A DNA stretch of 46,234 nucleotides from Actinomycetota bacterium (GCA_005884945.1 VAYM01000140.1:1-46234), one strand, 5' to 3'. Shown: positions 37,551-46,234, numbered from the stretch's first letter. Notes: generated by a model not told the origin, from the sequence alone. Translations and numbers: made by a program.

Positions 37551-38132
37551 ATGGAGGCCTGGACCGAGGTCAACCTCGTCACGCGACGGCCGCTGGACCG
37601 TGACGTCCTCGTCGACGTCGTCGATCCGCTCGTCCACGACGAGCTCGGCGGCGAGATCGAGACGTGGTTCTTCTTCTGGGAGCCCGACCTGAGGCTTCGA
37701 ATTCGCTGGCGCGATCCGCAGCATGTGGACGAGAACCGCGGCCGGCTCGCGACGAGCCTCGACCGGGCGGGGTCGATTCGTCGCTGGTACGAGGGTGCGC
37801 ACGGCGAAGAGGGGAAGACGTACGCCGGTGAGGCGGAGCACTACGGCGAGGACGTGTGGCCGGGAATCCAGAAGGACTGGATGAACGGCAGTGAGCTGGC
37901 GTTGCTCGTCCTGAAGCTCGAGCGCGAGAGTCGGCTCGCAAGGCCGCGCGACTACCACTGGCAGCGGCACGTCCACCTGTTCACGAACCAGCTCTTCGGC
38001 TCCTGGGAGGACGAGATCGCGCTGTGCCTGCGGCAGGCGCTCGGCTACATCCGCCTCAGCGGGGGGACGACGCGCGAGGCGCGGAAGCTGATCGCCGAGC
38101 TGGGCGAGCTCAGCGGCCGGCGAGGTCGATGA
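37551..38132 (+). CDS. Stand-alone lantibiotic dehydratase C-terminal (SpaB-C / thiopeptide-type) domain-like protein
   Basis: ETWFFFWEPDLRLRIRWRDPQHV...YEGEV-like YAGEAEHYGED...HVHLFTNQLFGSWEDEIALCLRQAL, resembling LanB C-terminal/thiopeptide-type proteins. Confidence 0.6.
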   Translation: MEAWTEVNLVTRRPLDRDVLVDVVDPLVHDELGGEIETWFFFWEPDLRLRIRWRDPQHVDENRGRLATSLDRAGSIRRWYEGAHGEEGKTYAGEAEHYGEDVWPGIQKDWMNGSELALLVLKLERESRLARPRDYHWQRHVHLFTNQLFGSWEDEIALCLRQALGYIRLSGGTTREARKLIAELGELSGRRGR

Positions 38133-38532
38133 GTCCGGCGTTCGTCGGCTCGAAGCCGCACGCGTCGAAGTAGAACGACCGCAGGTGGTCGTCGAAGTCG
38201 ACGTGCAGCCATTCACATCCGGCGCCGCGAGCGTGGTCGGCCGCCAGTTTCACGATCGCGGTTCCGAGCCCTCGGCGGCCGGCCGCGCCGCTCACGATCG
38301 TGTCGAGGACGAACGCGTGCACGCCGCCGTCCCAGGCGACGTTGACGAAGCCGCTGAGCTCGCCGGACTCGTTCCGCGCGCAGATCCACCCGAGACTGTG
38401 CCGCTCGACCTGCCCGACCCAGTCGTCGTCGAGCACGTCATGCGCGAACGCCTCCGCGTGAAGCTCGTTGAGCTCGCGGTTCTCGAACGGACCGCGCCAC
38501 GCAAGGCGATGCTCCATCTGCCGCACGGACAC
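38110..38532 (-). CDS. GNAT family N-acetyltransferase
   Basis: FVLDTIVSGAAGRRGLGTAIVKLAADHARGAGCEWLHVDFDDHLRSFYFDACGFEPT. Confidence 0.88.
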   Translation of the reverse strand: MSVRQMEHRLAWRGPFENRELNELHAEAFAHDVLDDDWVGQVERHSLGWICARNESGELSGFVNVAWDGGVHAFVLDTIVSGAAGRRGLGTAIVKLAADHARGAGCEWLHVDFDDHLRSFYFDACGFEPTNAGLIDLAGR

Positions 38533-38553
38533 TAGTCGCTAGTCTTCCGCCTC

Positions 38554-40044
38554 GTGAGCTCGCTCCAGGCGCTGAAAGACCGCCTCGCTCCGATCGTCGA
38601 CCTGGGGAAGACCTCGCGGATTCTCAGCTGGGACCAGCAGGCGATGATGCCGCCGGCCGGTTCGGGTCACCGGGCCGAGCAGATGGGCACGCTGCAGCTC
38701 CTGTCGCACCGGCTCTTCACCTCTGAGGAGACCGGGCGACTGCTCGAGGAGGCCGCGCGCGAGACGGAGTCGCTCGATCCGGACTCGGACGACGCGGCGC
38801 TGATCAGGGTCGTGCGGCGCGACTACGACAAGGCCGTGCGCGTCCCGGCCGAGCTGCGCGCCGAGATGGCGCGCGCCGCCGCCGAGGCTCGACCCGTGTG
38901 GGTCAAGGCGAAGGCGGACTCCGACTTCCAGTCGTTCCTGCCGGTGCTCGAGCGTCAGGTCGACCTCCGCCTGCGCTACATCGGCTGCTTCGACGACGTC
39001 GAGGAGCCGTACGACATCCTGCTCGACGACTTCGAGCCGGAGACGTCGACCGCCGAGGTACGGGAGATCTTCGACGAGCTGAAGACGCGGCTCATCCCCC
39101 TGATCGCCGAGCTGCGCAACGACGACGTCGACGACTCGTTCCTACGCGGGGACTTCCCGCACGCCGAGCAGGAAGCCCTCGACAAGAGCGTCATCGAGCT
39201 GTTCGGGATGCGTCCCGACACGTGGCGACTCGATCCGACCGTGCATCCCTTCGCGTCGGGCGCCGGCGTCGACGACATCCGGATCACGACGAATTACGAC
39301 CCGACGACGATGAAGTCGTTGTTCTCGACGATGCACGAGTACGGGCACGGGCTCTACGGCCACCAGCTTCCCCGCGAGCTCGCACGCCTTCCGACGGGAC
39401 AGCCGTGCTCGCTCGGCATCCACGAGTCGCAGAGCCGGCTGTGGGAGAACCTCGTCGGCCGCAGCGTTCCCTTCTGGCGGTTCTTCTATCCGCGCGTGCA
39501 GGAGACGTTCCCGCAGCTCGGGATGGTCGAGCTGGACGACTTCGTCGCGGCGATCAACAAGGTGCAGCCGTCGCTGATCCGGATCAAGGCGGACGAGGTG
39601 ACGTACGGCATGCACGTGATCCTTCGCTTCGAGCTCGAGCAGGACATGGTCAACGGGCGCGTCGCGCTGCCCGATCTGCCCGAGGCGTGGAACGCAAAGG
39701 TGAACGAGTACCTCGGGCTCGACGTCCCCGACGACGCGAACGGCGTCCTCCAAGACACGCACTGGGCAGCGGGGTCGATCGGGTACTTCTCGACGTACCT
39801 GCTCGGAACGGTCATGTCCGTGCAGATCTGGGAGCGCGCGTCCGAGGACATCGGCAACCTCGAGGAGCAGATCGAGCGAGGAGAGTTCGCGGCGCTGCGC
39901 GAATGGCTGGGCGATCACGTCCACAAGCTCGGACGCAAGTACTCGCCTCAGGAGACGCTCCGCCGCGCCACCGGCTCGACGATCGACGCGAAGCCGTACC
40001 TCGCCTACCTCGAGTCGAAGTACCGCGCCGGCATCATGGCCTGA
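38554..40044 (+). CDS. M32 family carboxypeptidase
   Basis: STMHEYGHGLYGHQ (HExxH), GIHESQSRLWENLVGRS, LEDTHWA-like LQDTHWAAGSIGYFSTYLLG. Confidence 0.95.
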   Translation: MSSLQALKDRLAPIVDLGKTSRILSWDQQAMMPPAGSGHRAEQMGTLQLLSHRLFTSEETGRLLEEAARETESLDPDSDDAALIRVVRRDYDKAVRVPAELRAEMARAAAEARPVWVKAKADSDFQSFLPVLERQVDLRLRYIGCFDDVEEPYDILLDDFEPETSTAEVREIFDELKTRLIPLIAELRNDDVDDSFLRGDFPHAEQEALDKSVIELFGMRPDTWRLDPTVHPFASGAGVDDIRITTNYDPTTMKSLFSTMHEYGHGLYGHQLPRELARLPTGQPCSLGIHESQSRLWENLVGRSVPFWRFFYPRVQETFPQLGMVELDDFVAAINKVQPSLIRIKADEVTYGMHVILRFELEQDMVNGRVALPDLPEAWNAKVNEYLGLDVPDDANGVLQDTHWAAGSIGYFSTYLLGTVMSVQIWERASEDIGNLEEQIERGEFAALREWLGDHVHKLGRKYSPQETLRRATGSTIDAKPYLAYLESKYRAGIMA

Positions 40045-40046
40045 AC

Positions 40047-40334
40047 GTGGAGCGGGGCGTGCACGACCGCGGCGGATGGCCGACGGACGGTCCGATCGAC
40101 AGGACGGAGCACGAGCTCGCCGACTGGGAGCTGCTGACGGACGGTCTCGTCCACGCGCTCGGCGACCGAGGCCTGATGAACGTCGACGAGCTTCGGCGTG
40201 GAATCGAGAGCATGCCTCCGGCCGAGTACGAGCGCGCCGGCTACTACGAGCGCTGGTTGTTCTCGATCGAGACGATCCTCGAGGAGAAGGGCGTTCTGGC
40301 TCCGGGCGAGCTCGACGGGAGGGTCGGCGCGTGA
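40047..40334 (+). CDS. Nitrile hydratase beta-subunit N-terminal-half homolog (separate gene)
   Basis: VERGVHDRGGWPTDGPI...DWELLTDGLVHALGDRGLMNVDELRRGIESMPPAEYERAGYYERWLFSIETILEEKGVLAPGEL. Confidence 0.8.
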   Translation: MERGVHDRGGWPTDGPIDRTEHELADWELLTDGLVHALGDRGLMNVDELRRGIESMPPAEYERAGYYERWLFSIETILEEKGVLAPGELDGRVGA

Positions 40335-40612
40335 GGTTCGGCCCCGGCGCGCCCGTCCGGGTGGCGAGCCGGCCGCACGACGGTCATCACAGGACCCCCT
40401 CGTACCTGAAGGGCAAGACGGGACGCGTCGAGCGGGTCCACGCCGAGTTCACGAATCCCGAGACGCGTGCGTACGGGAACGACGGTCTCCCGCCGGAACC
40501 GGTCTACCTCGTCGGATTCGCGCAGCGTGACGTCTGGCCCGACTACCGGGGCCGTCCGGGCGACAAGATCTACGTCGACGTCTACGAGCATTGGCTCGAG
40601 GAGGCGGAATGA
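40331..40612 (+). CDS. Nitrile hydratase beta-subunit C-terminal-half homolog (separate gene)
   Basis: VRFGPGAPVRVASRPHDGHHRTPSYLKGKTGRVERVHAEFTNPETRAYGNDGLPPEPVYLVGFAQRDVWPDYRGRPGDKIYVDVYEHWLEEAE; overlaps the previous stop (GTGA). Confidence 0.82.
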   Translation: MRFGPGAPVRVASRPHDGHHRTPSYLKGKTGRVERVHAEFTNPETRAYGNDGLPPEPVYLVGFAQRDVWPDYRGRPGDKIYVDVYEHWLEEAE

Positions 40613-41244
40613 CAGAGCACGGCCACGACCACGACCATTCGCACGAGCCGATCACGAACGGTGACGAACCTTCAGCCGGCGCGCGGGCGCGCGCGCTCGA
40701 GGACCTCCTCGTCGAAAAGGGCGTGATCACCCGAGAGGACGTCCGCCGCAAAGTCGACGCGCTCGTCTCGCGAACGCCCGCCGACGGTGCGCGGCTCGTT
40801 GCGCGCGCGTGGGTCGATCCGGAGTTCAAGCAGCGGCTGCTCGCGGACGCTCGGGCCGCGGCGCTCGAGCTCGGCCTCGACCCGGGACCTGCGCCGGTCG
40901 TCGTCGCCGTCGAGAACACCGACGAGGTGCACCACATGGTCGTCTGCACGCTCTGCTCCTGTTACCCACGCGGGCTGCTCGGGCCGCCGCCGGCCTGGTA
41001 CAAGAGCCTGGCCTACCGCTCTCGCGCCGTCTCCGATCCTCACGGCGTGCTGGCGGAGTTCGGAGTGGAGCTGGGGGACGACGTCGAGCTGCGCGTGCTC
41101 GACTCGACATCGGAGATTCGCTACCTCGTCGTCCCGCGCCGACCCGCAGGTACCGCGGCGATGAGCGAGGACGAGCTTGCAACGCTCGTCACGCGTGACT
41201 CGATGGTCGGCGTCGCGCAACCGGCGGCGCCGGTGCCGGCATAG
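40609..41244 (+). CDS. Nitrile hydratase alpha / thiocyanate hydrolase gamma-type subunit (Co-type motif)
   Basis: VVCTLCSCYPRGLLGPPPAWYKSLAYRSRAVSDPHGVLAEFG; His-rich N terminus MTEHGHDHDHSHEP. Confidence 0.92.
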   Translation: MTEHGHDHDHSHEPITNGDEPSAGARARALEDLLVEKGVITREDVRRKVDALVSRTPADGARLVARAWVDPEFKQRLLADARAAALELGLDPGPAPVVVAVENTDEVHHMVVCTLCSCYPRGLLGPPPAWYKSLAYRSRAVSDPHGVLAEFGVELGDDVELRVLDSTSEIRYLVVPRRPAGTAAMSEDELATLVTRDSMVGVAQPAAPVPA

Positions 41245-41843
41245 TGGACGCCGATGCGGTCGAGCTTCGCGTGCTCGGCTGCCTGATCGAGAAGCAGCGG
41301 ACGACGCCCGACCAGTACCCGCTGTCCCTCAATGCGCTCCGCCTCGCGTGCAACCAGACGACGAACCGGGACCCGGTCGTCGACTACGACGAGACGACGA
41401 TCCGCTCCGCGCTAACCCGTCTGTCGAACCGCGGTTGGGCGCGGCTCGCGAGCGGGCCGGGCAGTCGCGCCGCGAAGTACCGCCATCTGTTCGCCGAGGC
41501 GCTGAGCCTCGCGGACGAAGAGATCTCGCTGCTGGCGGTGTTGGTGCTGCGCGGCCCGCAGACGCCGGGCGAGCTGAAGCAGCGGACGGAGCGGCTCCAC
41601 TCCTTCGAGTCGCTCGCAGCGCTCGAGGACACGCTCTCGCGGCTGGTCGAGCGCGACCTCGTGGAACGCCTACCGAGGCAGCCCGGTCAGAAGGAGGTGC
41701 GGTACCGGCAGCTCCTCGGCGGTGGGGATGACGAGGCCGCCGCGGCCGAGGAGCCCGGCCGGGAGAGCGACCTCGCCCAACGCGTGGCCGCGCTCGAGGA
41801 ACGGATCGAGCGGCTCGAGAGCGAGCTGCGGCCGTCGGAGTAG
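41244..41843 (+). CDS. YceH/DUF480 family protein
   Basis: ELRVLGCLIEKQRTTPDQYPLSLNALRLACNQTTNRDPVVDYDE. Confidence 0.92.
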   Translation: MDADAVELRVLGCLIEKQRTTPDQYPLSLNALRLACNQTTNRDPVVDYDETTIRSALTRLSNRGWARLASGPGSRAAKYRHLFAEALSLADEEISLLAVLVLRGPQTPGELKQRTERLHSFESLAALEDTLSRLVERDLVERLPRQPGQKEVRYRQLLGGGDDEAAAAEEPGRESDLAQRVAALEERIERLESELRPSE

Positions 41844-41905
41844 CGTGGGAGGAGGCCGTCGCTCCGCCGCGTTTAAAGAGCCGCGCCGCGGCGATATCGA
41901 CTCCG

Positions 41906-41989
41906 ATGCTCGGGGTATGGGTCGGAGCGGCGCTAGCGGGAGCCCTGGTGTTCCTCTTTGCGCGCTACGACTTCCGCCATCGTCACTAG
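41906..41989 (+). CDS. Possible 27-aa single-pass membrane microprotein
   Basis: MLGVWVGAALAGALVFLFARYDFRHRH; a TM helix followed by a basic tail. No convincing SD. Confidence 0.3.
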   Translation: MLGVWVGAALAGALVFLFARYDFRHRH

Positions 41990-41997
41990 ACGCGAGC

Positions 41998-42969
41998 TCA
42001 GCCCTTGTAACCGATGATTACTTGCTGCGGCTCGGCGGCAAGGGCTGCAACGCTGACGAGGAACGCGGCGGCGAGCGCAGAGCCGAGCGCGAGCGCCTCG
42101 CCCGGCGATGCGCCGCTTCCGGCGAGAATCGACCACGCGAGCACGCAGAGGAGGAGCCCGTTGCCGAGGCGCGCGCCGAGGCCGATCGCGACCTGCTCCG
42201 AGCGGCCCTCGCCGGCGACCCACAGGCGGCGTAGCATCCACGCGATCGCAGCGACGAACGGCTGAACCAGGAGCACGAGCCGGACGTCCAGCGCCAGGGC
42301 CAGCACGACGTCGGCCGCGACCAGCGCGGCGAGACTCGTGCCACAGGTGACGCCCTTGCCGAAACGCAGGAGCAGCGTCGGCTTCCCGTAGCGGGCATCG
42401 CCTTCGCGGTCACGGAAGTCCTTCAGGGCGATGCGGGCGGTAAAGAGGAGAAAGAGCGCGACGATCAGGGAGGACTGCGCATGCCGCAGCGATCCACGGG
42501 CCGCGACGATGCCGACGGAGTAGGGGATGACGACGTACGCGAGACCGAGCGCGACGGGTGCACCGGCGACGCGGTACGAAAGGCGGACGGGCCACGCCGA
42601 GTAGACCTGGCTGATAACGAGCGCTCCTCCGATCAGGGCGACCGCCCGCCAACCGAGCGGGACGGCGGCGAGGAGGGCGAGCACCAAGGCGGCGACGTGC
42701 AGCACGAGCAACTCGGTGCGTGAAGCCGTCCCCTCGACCAGCGGGCGGCCGGCGTCGCGGGGGTGGTTCACGCGGTCGATCTCCTCGTCGGCGAGGTCGT
42801 TGAGCGCGGTCGCGGCGACGTAGCTCGATGCGAGTGCGAGCGCCGCCCATACGTAACGGAGCCCGAGCTCCAGCCGTGCCTCGCGAGCCGCCCCGAGCAG
42901 CATGAAGATCGCGACCATCGCTGCGACGCGATAGCGCAACATCACCACGTACAGCCGGGGAAGCTTCAC
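41998..42969 (-). CDS. UbiA-family prenyltransferase
   Basis: ALNDLADEEIDRVNHPRDAGRPLVEG and KDFRDREGDARYGKPTLLLRFG (two Asp-rich motifs), multi-TM. GTG at 42969 overlaps the upstream stop. Confidence 0.88.
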   Translation of the reverse strand: MKLPRLYVVMLRYRVAAMVAIFMLLGAAREARLELGLRYVWAALALASSYVAATALNDLADEEIDRVNHPRDAGRPLVEGTASRTELLVLHVAALVLALLAAVPLGWRAVALIGGALVISQVYSAWPVRLSYRVAGAPVALGLAYVVIPYSVGIVAARGSLRHAQSSLIVALFLLFTARIALKDFRDREGDARYGKPTLLLRFGKGVTCGTSLAALVAADVVLALALDVRLVLLVQPFVAAIAWMLRRLWVAGEGRSEQVAIGLGARLGNGLLLCVLAWSILAGSGASPGEALALGSALAAAFLVSVAALAAEPQQVIIGYKG

Positions 42970-43796
42970 TTCGGCGTGACGACCTTGAGCGGCCAGATCG
43001 ACGTCAGCACGAGGACGTAGACGACCCACAGCACGTGGTAGAGCGCGAGGAAGTAGAGGCCGACCCAGAAGAAGCTCATGTACATCGTGGCGTCGCCGAG
43101 TGCGTGCGCGCGCTTCGACGTCGCGTCGAACGCGAGCGCGGCGAACGCCGTTGCCGCCGCGAGCGCGAGCGCGACGAGCAGCGATACGCCCGAGGAGAAC
43201 ACGAAGTCGAGGTAGTCGAGGCCGCCGAAGAGCGGCAGCAGCAGGATGAGGATCGCGCCGCCGCTTCCGATCCCGAGCAGGAAGAGGACGACGAGAGCGA
43301 TCGCGAGCCCGCGCGGAATCCGCGGCACCGGATCGGCGACCGCGATGTGCGCGATCCTGCCCCGGAAGAACCGGTAGAGCAAGACGTACACGACCGCATA
43401 GAGCAGGAAGATCAACGAGGCGGCGGCAACCGCGGCGAGGCTGTCGTCGATCTCGAACCCGCTCGTCAGGTTGCGAGTCTGGTTGACGTCGTAGAACCCG
43501 TGCGGCGCGAGCGCGAGCTTGACGACGATCACGAGCGTGTTGAAGAGGACGGCGTAGAGGCCGACCTTCACAGGTAGGCGCAGGTCGCTGCGGATGCCCC
43601 AGAACAGTGCGAGCGCGCAGATGACGCTGACGATGACCGCCGTCTCGATGAGCATGCGAACGGGCGGAACGTCTCCGCCGCCGGAAACCGTGCGCGGGAC
43701 GAGCATCACGACACCGAGCGACAGCGCGCCGGCGACGGCGAACTTGAGGAGCAGCGTCGGGGCAAGCGTGGCGCGGGTTGTCGGCTCGGAGGACAC
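42966..43796 (-). CDS. Polytopic membrane protein of unknown function, coupled to the UbiA-family gene
   Basis: 276 aa with about 8 hydrophobic segments; stop overlaps the UbiA GTG (4 nt). Confidence 0.65.
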   Translation of the reverse strand: MSSEPTTRATLAPTLLLKFAVAGALSLGVVMLVPRTVSGGGDVPPVRMLIETAVIVSVICALALFWGIRSDLRLPVKVGLYAVLFNTLVIVVKLALAPHGFYDVNQTRNLTSGFEIDDSLAAVAAASLIFLLYAVVYVLLYRFFRGRIAHIAVADPVPRIPRGLAIALVVLFLLGIGSGGAILILLLPLFGGLDYLDFVFSSGVSLLVALALAAATAFAALAFDATSKRAHALGDATMYMSFFWVGLYFLALYHVLWVVYVLVLTSIWPLKVVTPK

Positions 43797-43829
43797 CCGA
43801 GGCGTAGTGAACGGCAGGCGCCGGACGGC

Positions 43830-44312
43830 TCAGCCCGCGGGCCAGATGTCCGCGAGCTTCCGCCGCGTCTCCGCGAGATGCTCGGGGAGCACCTTCACGT
43901 CGGCGAGGACGGGCATGAAGTTCGTGTCGCCGGCCCAGCGCGGCACGACGTGGAGGTGGACGTGGTCGACGACTCCGGCGCCCGCCACGCGGCCGAGGTT
44001 CCAGCCGATGTTGTACGCCTGCGGCGCGTACAGCTGCGCGAGCCCGCCCATGCCCGAGGAGGCCAGGCGGTGCAGCTCGAGGATCTCGTCGTCCTCGAGC
44101 TCGCCGAACTCGCCGACGTGCCGGTTCGGCGCGACCATGAAATGGCCCGACGCGTACGGGAACTTGTTCAGCAGGACGATCGCACGCGCGCCGCGATGCA
44201 CGACGAGCCGCTGCTCGTCGTCGCCCTCGACGGCCGCGCAGAAGACGCACCCGGTCTCGTCGTCCGCTGACTTGATGTACTCGAGGCGCCACGGCGCCCA
44301 GAGCCGCTCCAT
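43830..44312 (-). CDS. HIT family hydrolase/phosphorylase
   Basis: CVFCAAVEGDDEQRLVVHRG...DHVHLHVVPRWAGDTNFMPVLADVKVLPE (HxHxH). Confidence 0.93.
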   Translation of the reverse strand: MERLWAPWRLEYIKSADDETGCVFCAAVEGDDEQRLVVHRGARAIVLLNKFPYASGHFMVAPNRHVGEFGELEDDEILELHRLASSGMGGLAQLYAPQAYNIGWNLGRVAGAGVVDHVHLHVVPRWAGDTNFMPVLADVKVLPEHLAETRRKLADIWPAG

Positions 44313-44500
44313 TACCGCTCGTCGTCGTTCGTGTCGGCCTGGGCCGGGTCGACCTCGGCTCTGACGCGAAGGGCCGTGAGCCACGCGAGCGATCCGAGCA
44401 TGCCGGCGACGAGAAGGAGAGATGTGGTGAGGAGGATCGCTTGCACGACGGCTGGGCGAATGTTCGGTCCGGGCAAGAGGACTCCTTCCCGGACGCTCAC
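44312..44500 (-). CDS. Small single-TM protein (62 aa)
   Basis: MSVREGVLLPGPNIRPAVVQAILLTTSLLLVAGMLGSLAWLTALRVRAEVDPAQADTNDDER; stop abuts the HIT start. Confidence 0.55.
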   Translation of the reverse strand: MSVREGVLLPGPNIRPAVVQAILLTTSLLLVAGMLGSLAWLTALRVRAEVDPAQADTNDDER

Positions 44501-44545
44501 GAAATAGGCCTCGTGACGCCGAAAGATGGGCCACTGGCTGCCGCG

Positions 44546-45532
44546 TCAGAGCCAGCGCTTGTGGCGGAAGAAGGCGACGAGACTGAGCGCCGTCGCCAGC
44601 ATCACGCCTGAGATCGTCCAGAACGCCCATGGCGTGTCGAAGCCCGGGAAGTGCACGTTCATGCCGAAGATCCCTGAGATGAGCGTGAGCGGCAGGAGGA
44701 TGACACTGACCACCGTCAGGATTCGCAGCACGTTGTTCTGCCGGTGCGCGATCACGGACTCGTTCGTGTCCTCGAGCCCGTCGATGACCTCTTTGTAGTT
44801 GTCGAGCAGGTCCCAGATGCGTTCCGCCGCGTCGACGAGGTCGTCGAAGTAGAGCTCGAGCTCCTCCGGCAGGAACCGTTCCACGTGACGCTCGAGCAGC
44901 CGTAGCGTCGAGCGCTCGGGCTTGATGATCTTGCGGTAGGAGATGATCTCCTGCTTCGCGTTCGAGATGTCGCGGACGATGTCTTCGGAGCGCCCCTCGA
45001 ACACGTCGTCCTCGAGCGAGTCGAGCTTGTGACCGATCTTGTCGAGGATCGGGAAGCAGTAGTCGAACAGGTCGTCGAGCACCTCGTACAGGAGCCGTCC
45101 CGAGCCCTTCGAGAAGAGCTGCGAGCGCAGGGCCGCGTCCTCGTAGCAGCGCTGGAACAGCCGCGTCACCGGCAAGAGCTCGACGTTCGGCAGCGTGACG
45201 AGGTAGTCCGGGCCGAGGAAGAAGTCGAGCTCCGCCGCGTTCAGGCGCTGGATCGTCTTGTCGTAGACGGGAAAGTGGAGGACGCCGAAGAGGTATTCCG
45301 GATAGTCGTCGACCTTCGGCCGCTGGCGGCGGGAGAGCACGTCCTCGATGTCGAGCGCATGCCAGTCGAATCGCTGCGCGAGTGCCGTCGCCTCTTCGAG
45401 CCGCGGCGCGTCGAGATGGATCCAGGTCAGTCCGTCGGAGTGGAGCTCGGCCAGCCGGCTACGCGGCTCGGCACGTGCAGAGACGACCTCGCCAGGAGGC
45501 CTCGTTCGCCGGATGCGCGGGACGATGGGCAC
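44546..45532 (-). CDS. corA: CorA family Mg2+/Co2+ transporter
   Basis: LTLISGIFGMNVHFPGFDTPWAFW (GMN motif), two C-terminal TM segments. Confidence 0.93.
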   Translation of the reverse strand: MPIVPRIRRTRPPGEVVSARAEPRSRLAELHSDGLTWIHLDAPRLEEATALAQRFDWHALDIEDVLSRRQRPKVDDYPEYLFGVLHFPVYDKTIQRLNAAELDFFLGPDYLVTLPNVELLPVTRLFQRCYEDAALRSQLFSKGSGRLLYEVLDDLFDYCFPILDKIGHKLDSLEDDVFEGRSEDIVRDISNAKQEIISYRKIIKPERSTLRLLERHVERFLPEELELYFDDLVDAAERIWDLLDNYKEVIDGLEDTNESVIAHRQNNVLRILTVVSVILLPLTLISGIFGMNVHFPGFDTPWAFWTISGVMLATALSLVAFFRHKRWL

Positions 45533-45579
45533 CGGTACTGAGGGGGTCGTCGACGATCGCTGTCACCACGTTCGCCATG

Positions 45580-46234
45580 TTACCCGGGTGGGCCTGCAAC
45601 CAAGCTCGTTGCCGGCTCCACGTGCGGCGTGCGCAGCGCACCCCCCGGCAGCACGCGCTCGAGGCCGAGGGCCCAGCCGCCCGCCACGAGCTGCAGCGCC
45701 GCCGCGACCGGCCAGAGCGCGAACGGCGCGTGCTGCAGCACGAAGCCGCCGCCGGCGGGCCCGATGATCCACCCGATCTGCCACGACTGGCTCGAGAACG
45801 CGAGGTAGCGACCGACGGCGCGCGGCGTCGCGAGGTCGGTGGCGAGCGGGAGGTGGATCGTCCCGTGCAGGCACTCGCCGACGGCGAAGACGATGGTGAT
45901 CGCAGCGAGCAGCACCGCCGCGGTCCAGCGCGACGTCCAGTAGCCCACCGCGTCGAAGCCGAGCAGCGACACAGCCCAGACGCCGCACATGAGCGCGAGC
46001 CCGCGCATGCGTCTGTGTCCTTCCATCAGCTTCGCGATCGGCAGCTGCGCGAGGACGACGACGAACGAATCGACGGCCCAGATGACGCCGATTCCCTCGG
46101 GGCTCACGTGCGCCTGGTTCTTCGCGAACGGCGGCAGGAGCTCGACCCAGATCGCGACGCTCGTCGCGATCACGAGCGCATTGAGGCCGACGTAGCTCAT
46201 GAACACACGGTTGCGAACGACCTCCCCGTAGCCG
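45580..46234 (-). CDS. MFS transporter, 3' part (runs off the right edge)
   Basis: C-terminal six-TM-like sequence; the frame stays open to the window end (GYGEVVRNRVFMSYVGLNAL...). Confidence 0.7.
   Translation of the reverse strand, partial: GYGEVVRNRVFMSYVGLNALVIATSVAIWVELLPPFAKNQAHVSPEGIGVIWAVDSFVVVLAQLPIAKLMEGHRRMRGLALMCGVWAVSLLGFDAVGYWTSRWTAAVLLAAITIVFAVGECLHGTIHLPLATDLATPRAVGRYLAFSSQSWQIGWIIGPAGGGFVLQHAPFALWPVAAALQLVAGGWALGLERVLPGGALRTPHVEPATSLVAGPPG

Noticed and set aside
41998-44292. 764-aa extension of the UbiA ORF
   Set aside because: Sequence upstream of GTG 42969 is an out-of-frame shadow of the membrane protein and HIT genes.

Overview
This is a GC-rich actinobacterial-type chromosomal window. 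The gene content (whiA, HemQ, a class I aldolase, Ogt, DUF3467) suggests Thermoleophilia or a relative, but that placement is inference. Most of it is dense housekeeping gene content: a DRG-type GTPase, an NlpC/P60 hydrolase, Bcp, a Na+/H+ antiporter, HemQ, uvrC, pruA, ogt, whiA, a gap-VOC-pgk-tpiA-gpmI glycolysis operon, an ECF sigma factor facing a Ser/Thr kinase, argS, glpX, class I FBA, an L,D-transpeptidase, tRNA-Gly(CCC), an M32 peptidase, a nitrile-hydratase-family operon, YceH, UbiA, HIT, CorA and a partial MFS gene. The observations most worth following up are: (1) a compact putative RiPP locus at 36.0-38.1 kb (28-aa peptide, 105-aa repeat-bearing protein, radical SAM, stand-alone LanB-C/SpaB-C-like protein); (2) an HTH-TPR regulator followed 17 nt later by a 55-aa secreted peptide, an RRNPP-like layout; (3) a three-gene nitrile hydratase/thiocyanate hydrolase with a split beta subunit; (4) a structured, terminator-ended candidate ncRNA at 8.6 kb; (5) an array of strong hairpins between whiA and gap whose architecture recurs upstream of the tRNA; (6) a uvrC whose GIY-YIG domain has no ATG/GTG/TTG start; (7) a K+ channel/TrkA gene split by a frameshift plus an apparent internal deletion; and (8) a sigma factor fused to a LuxR-type HTH. 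All family assignments come from reading motifs; no searches were run.
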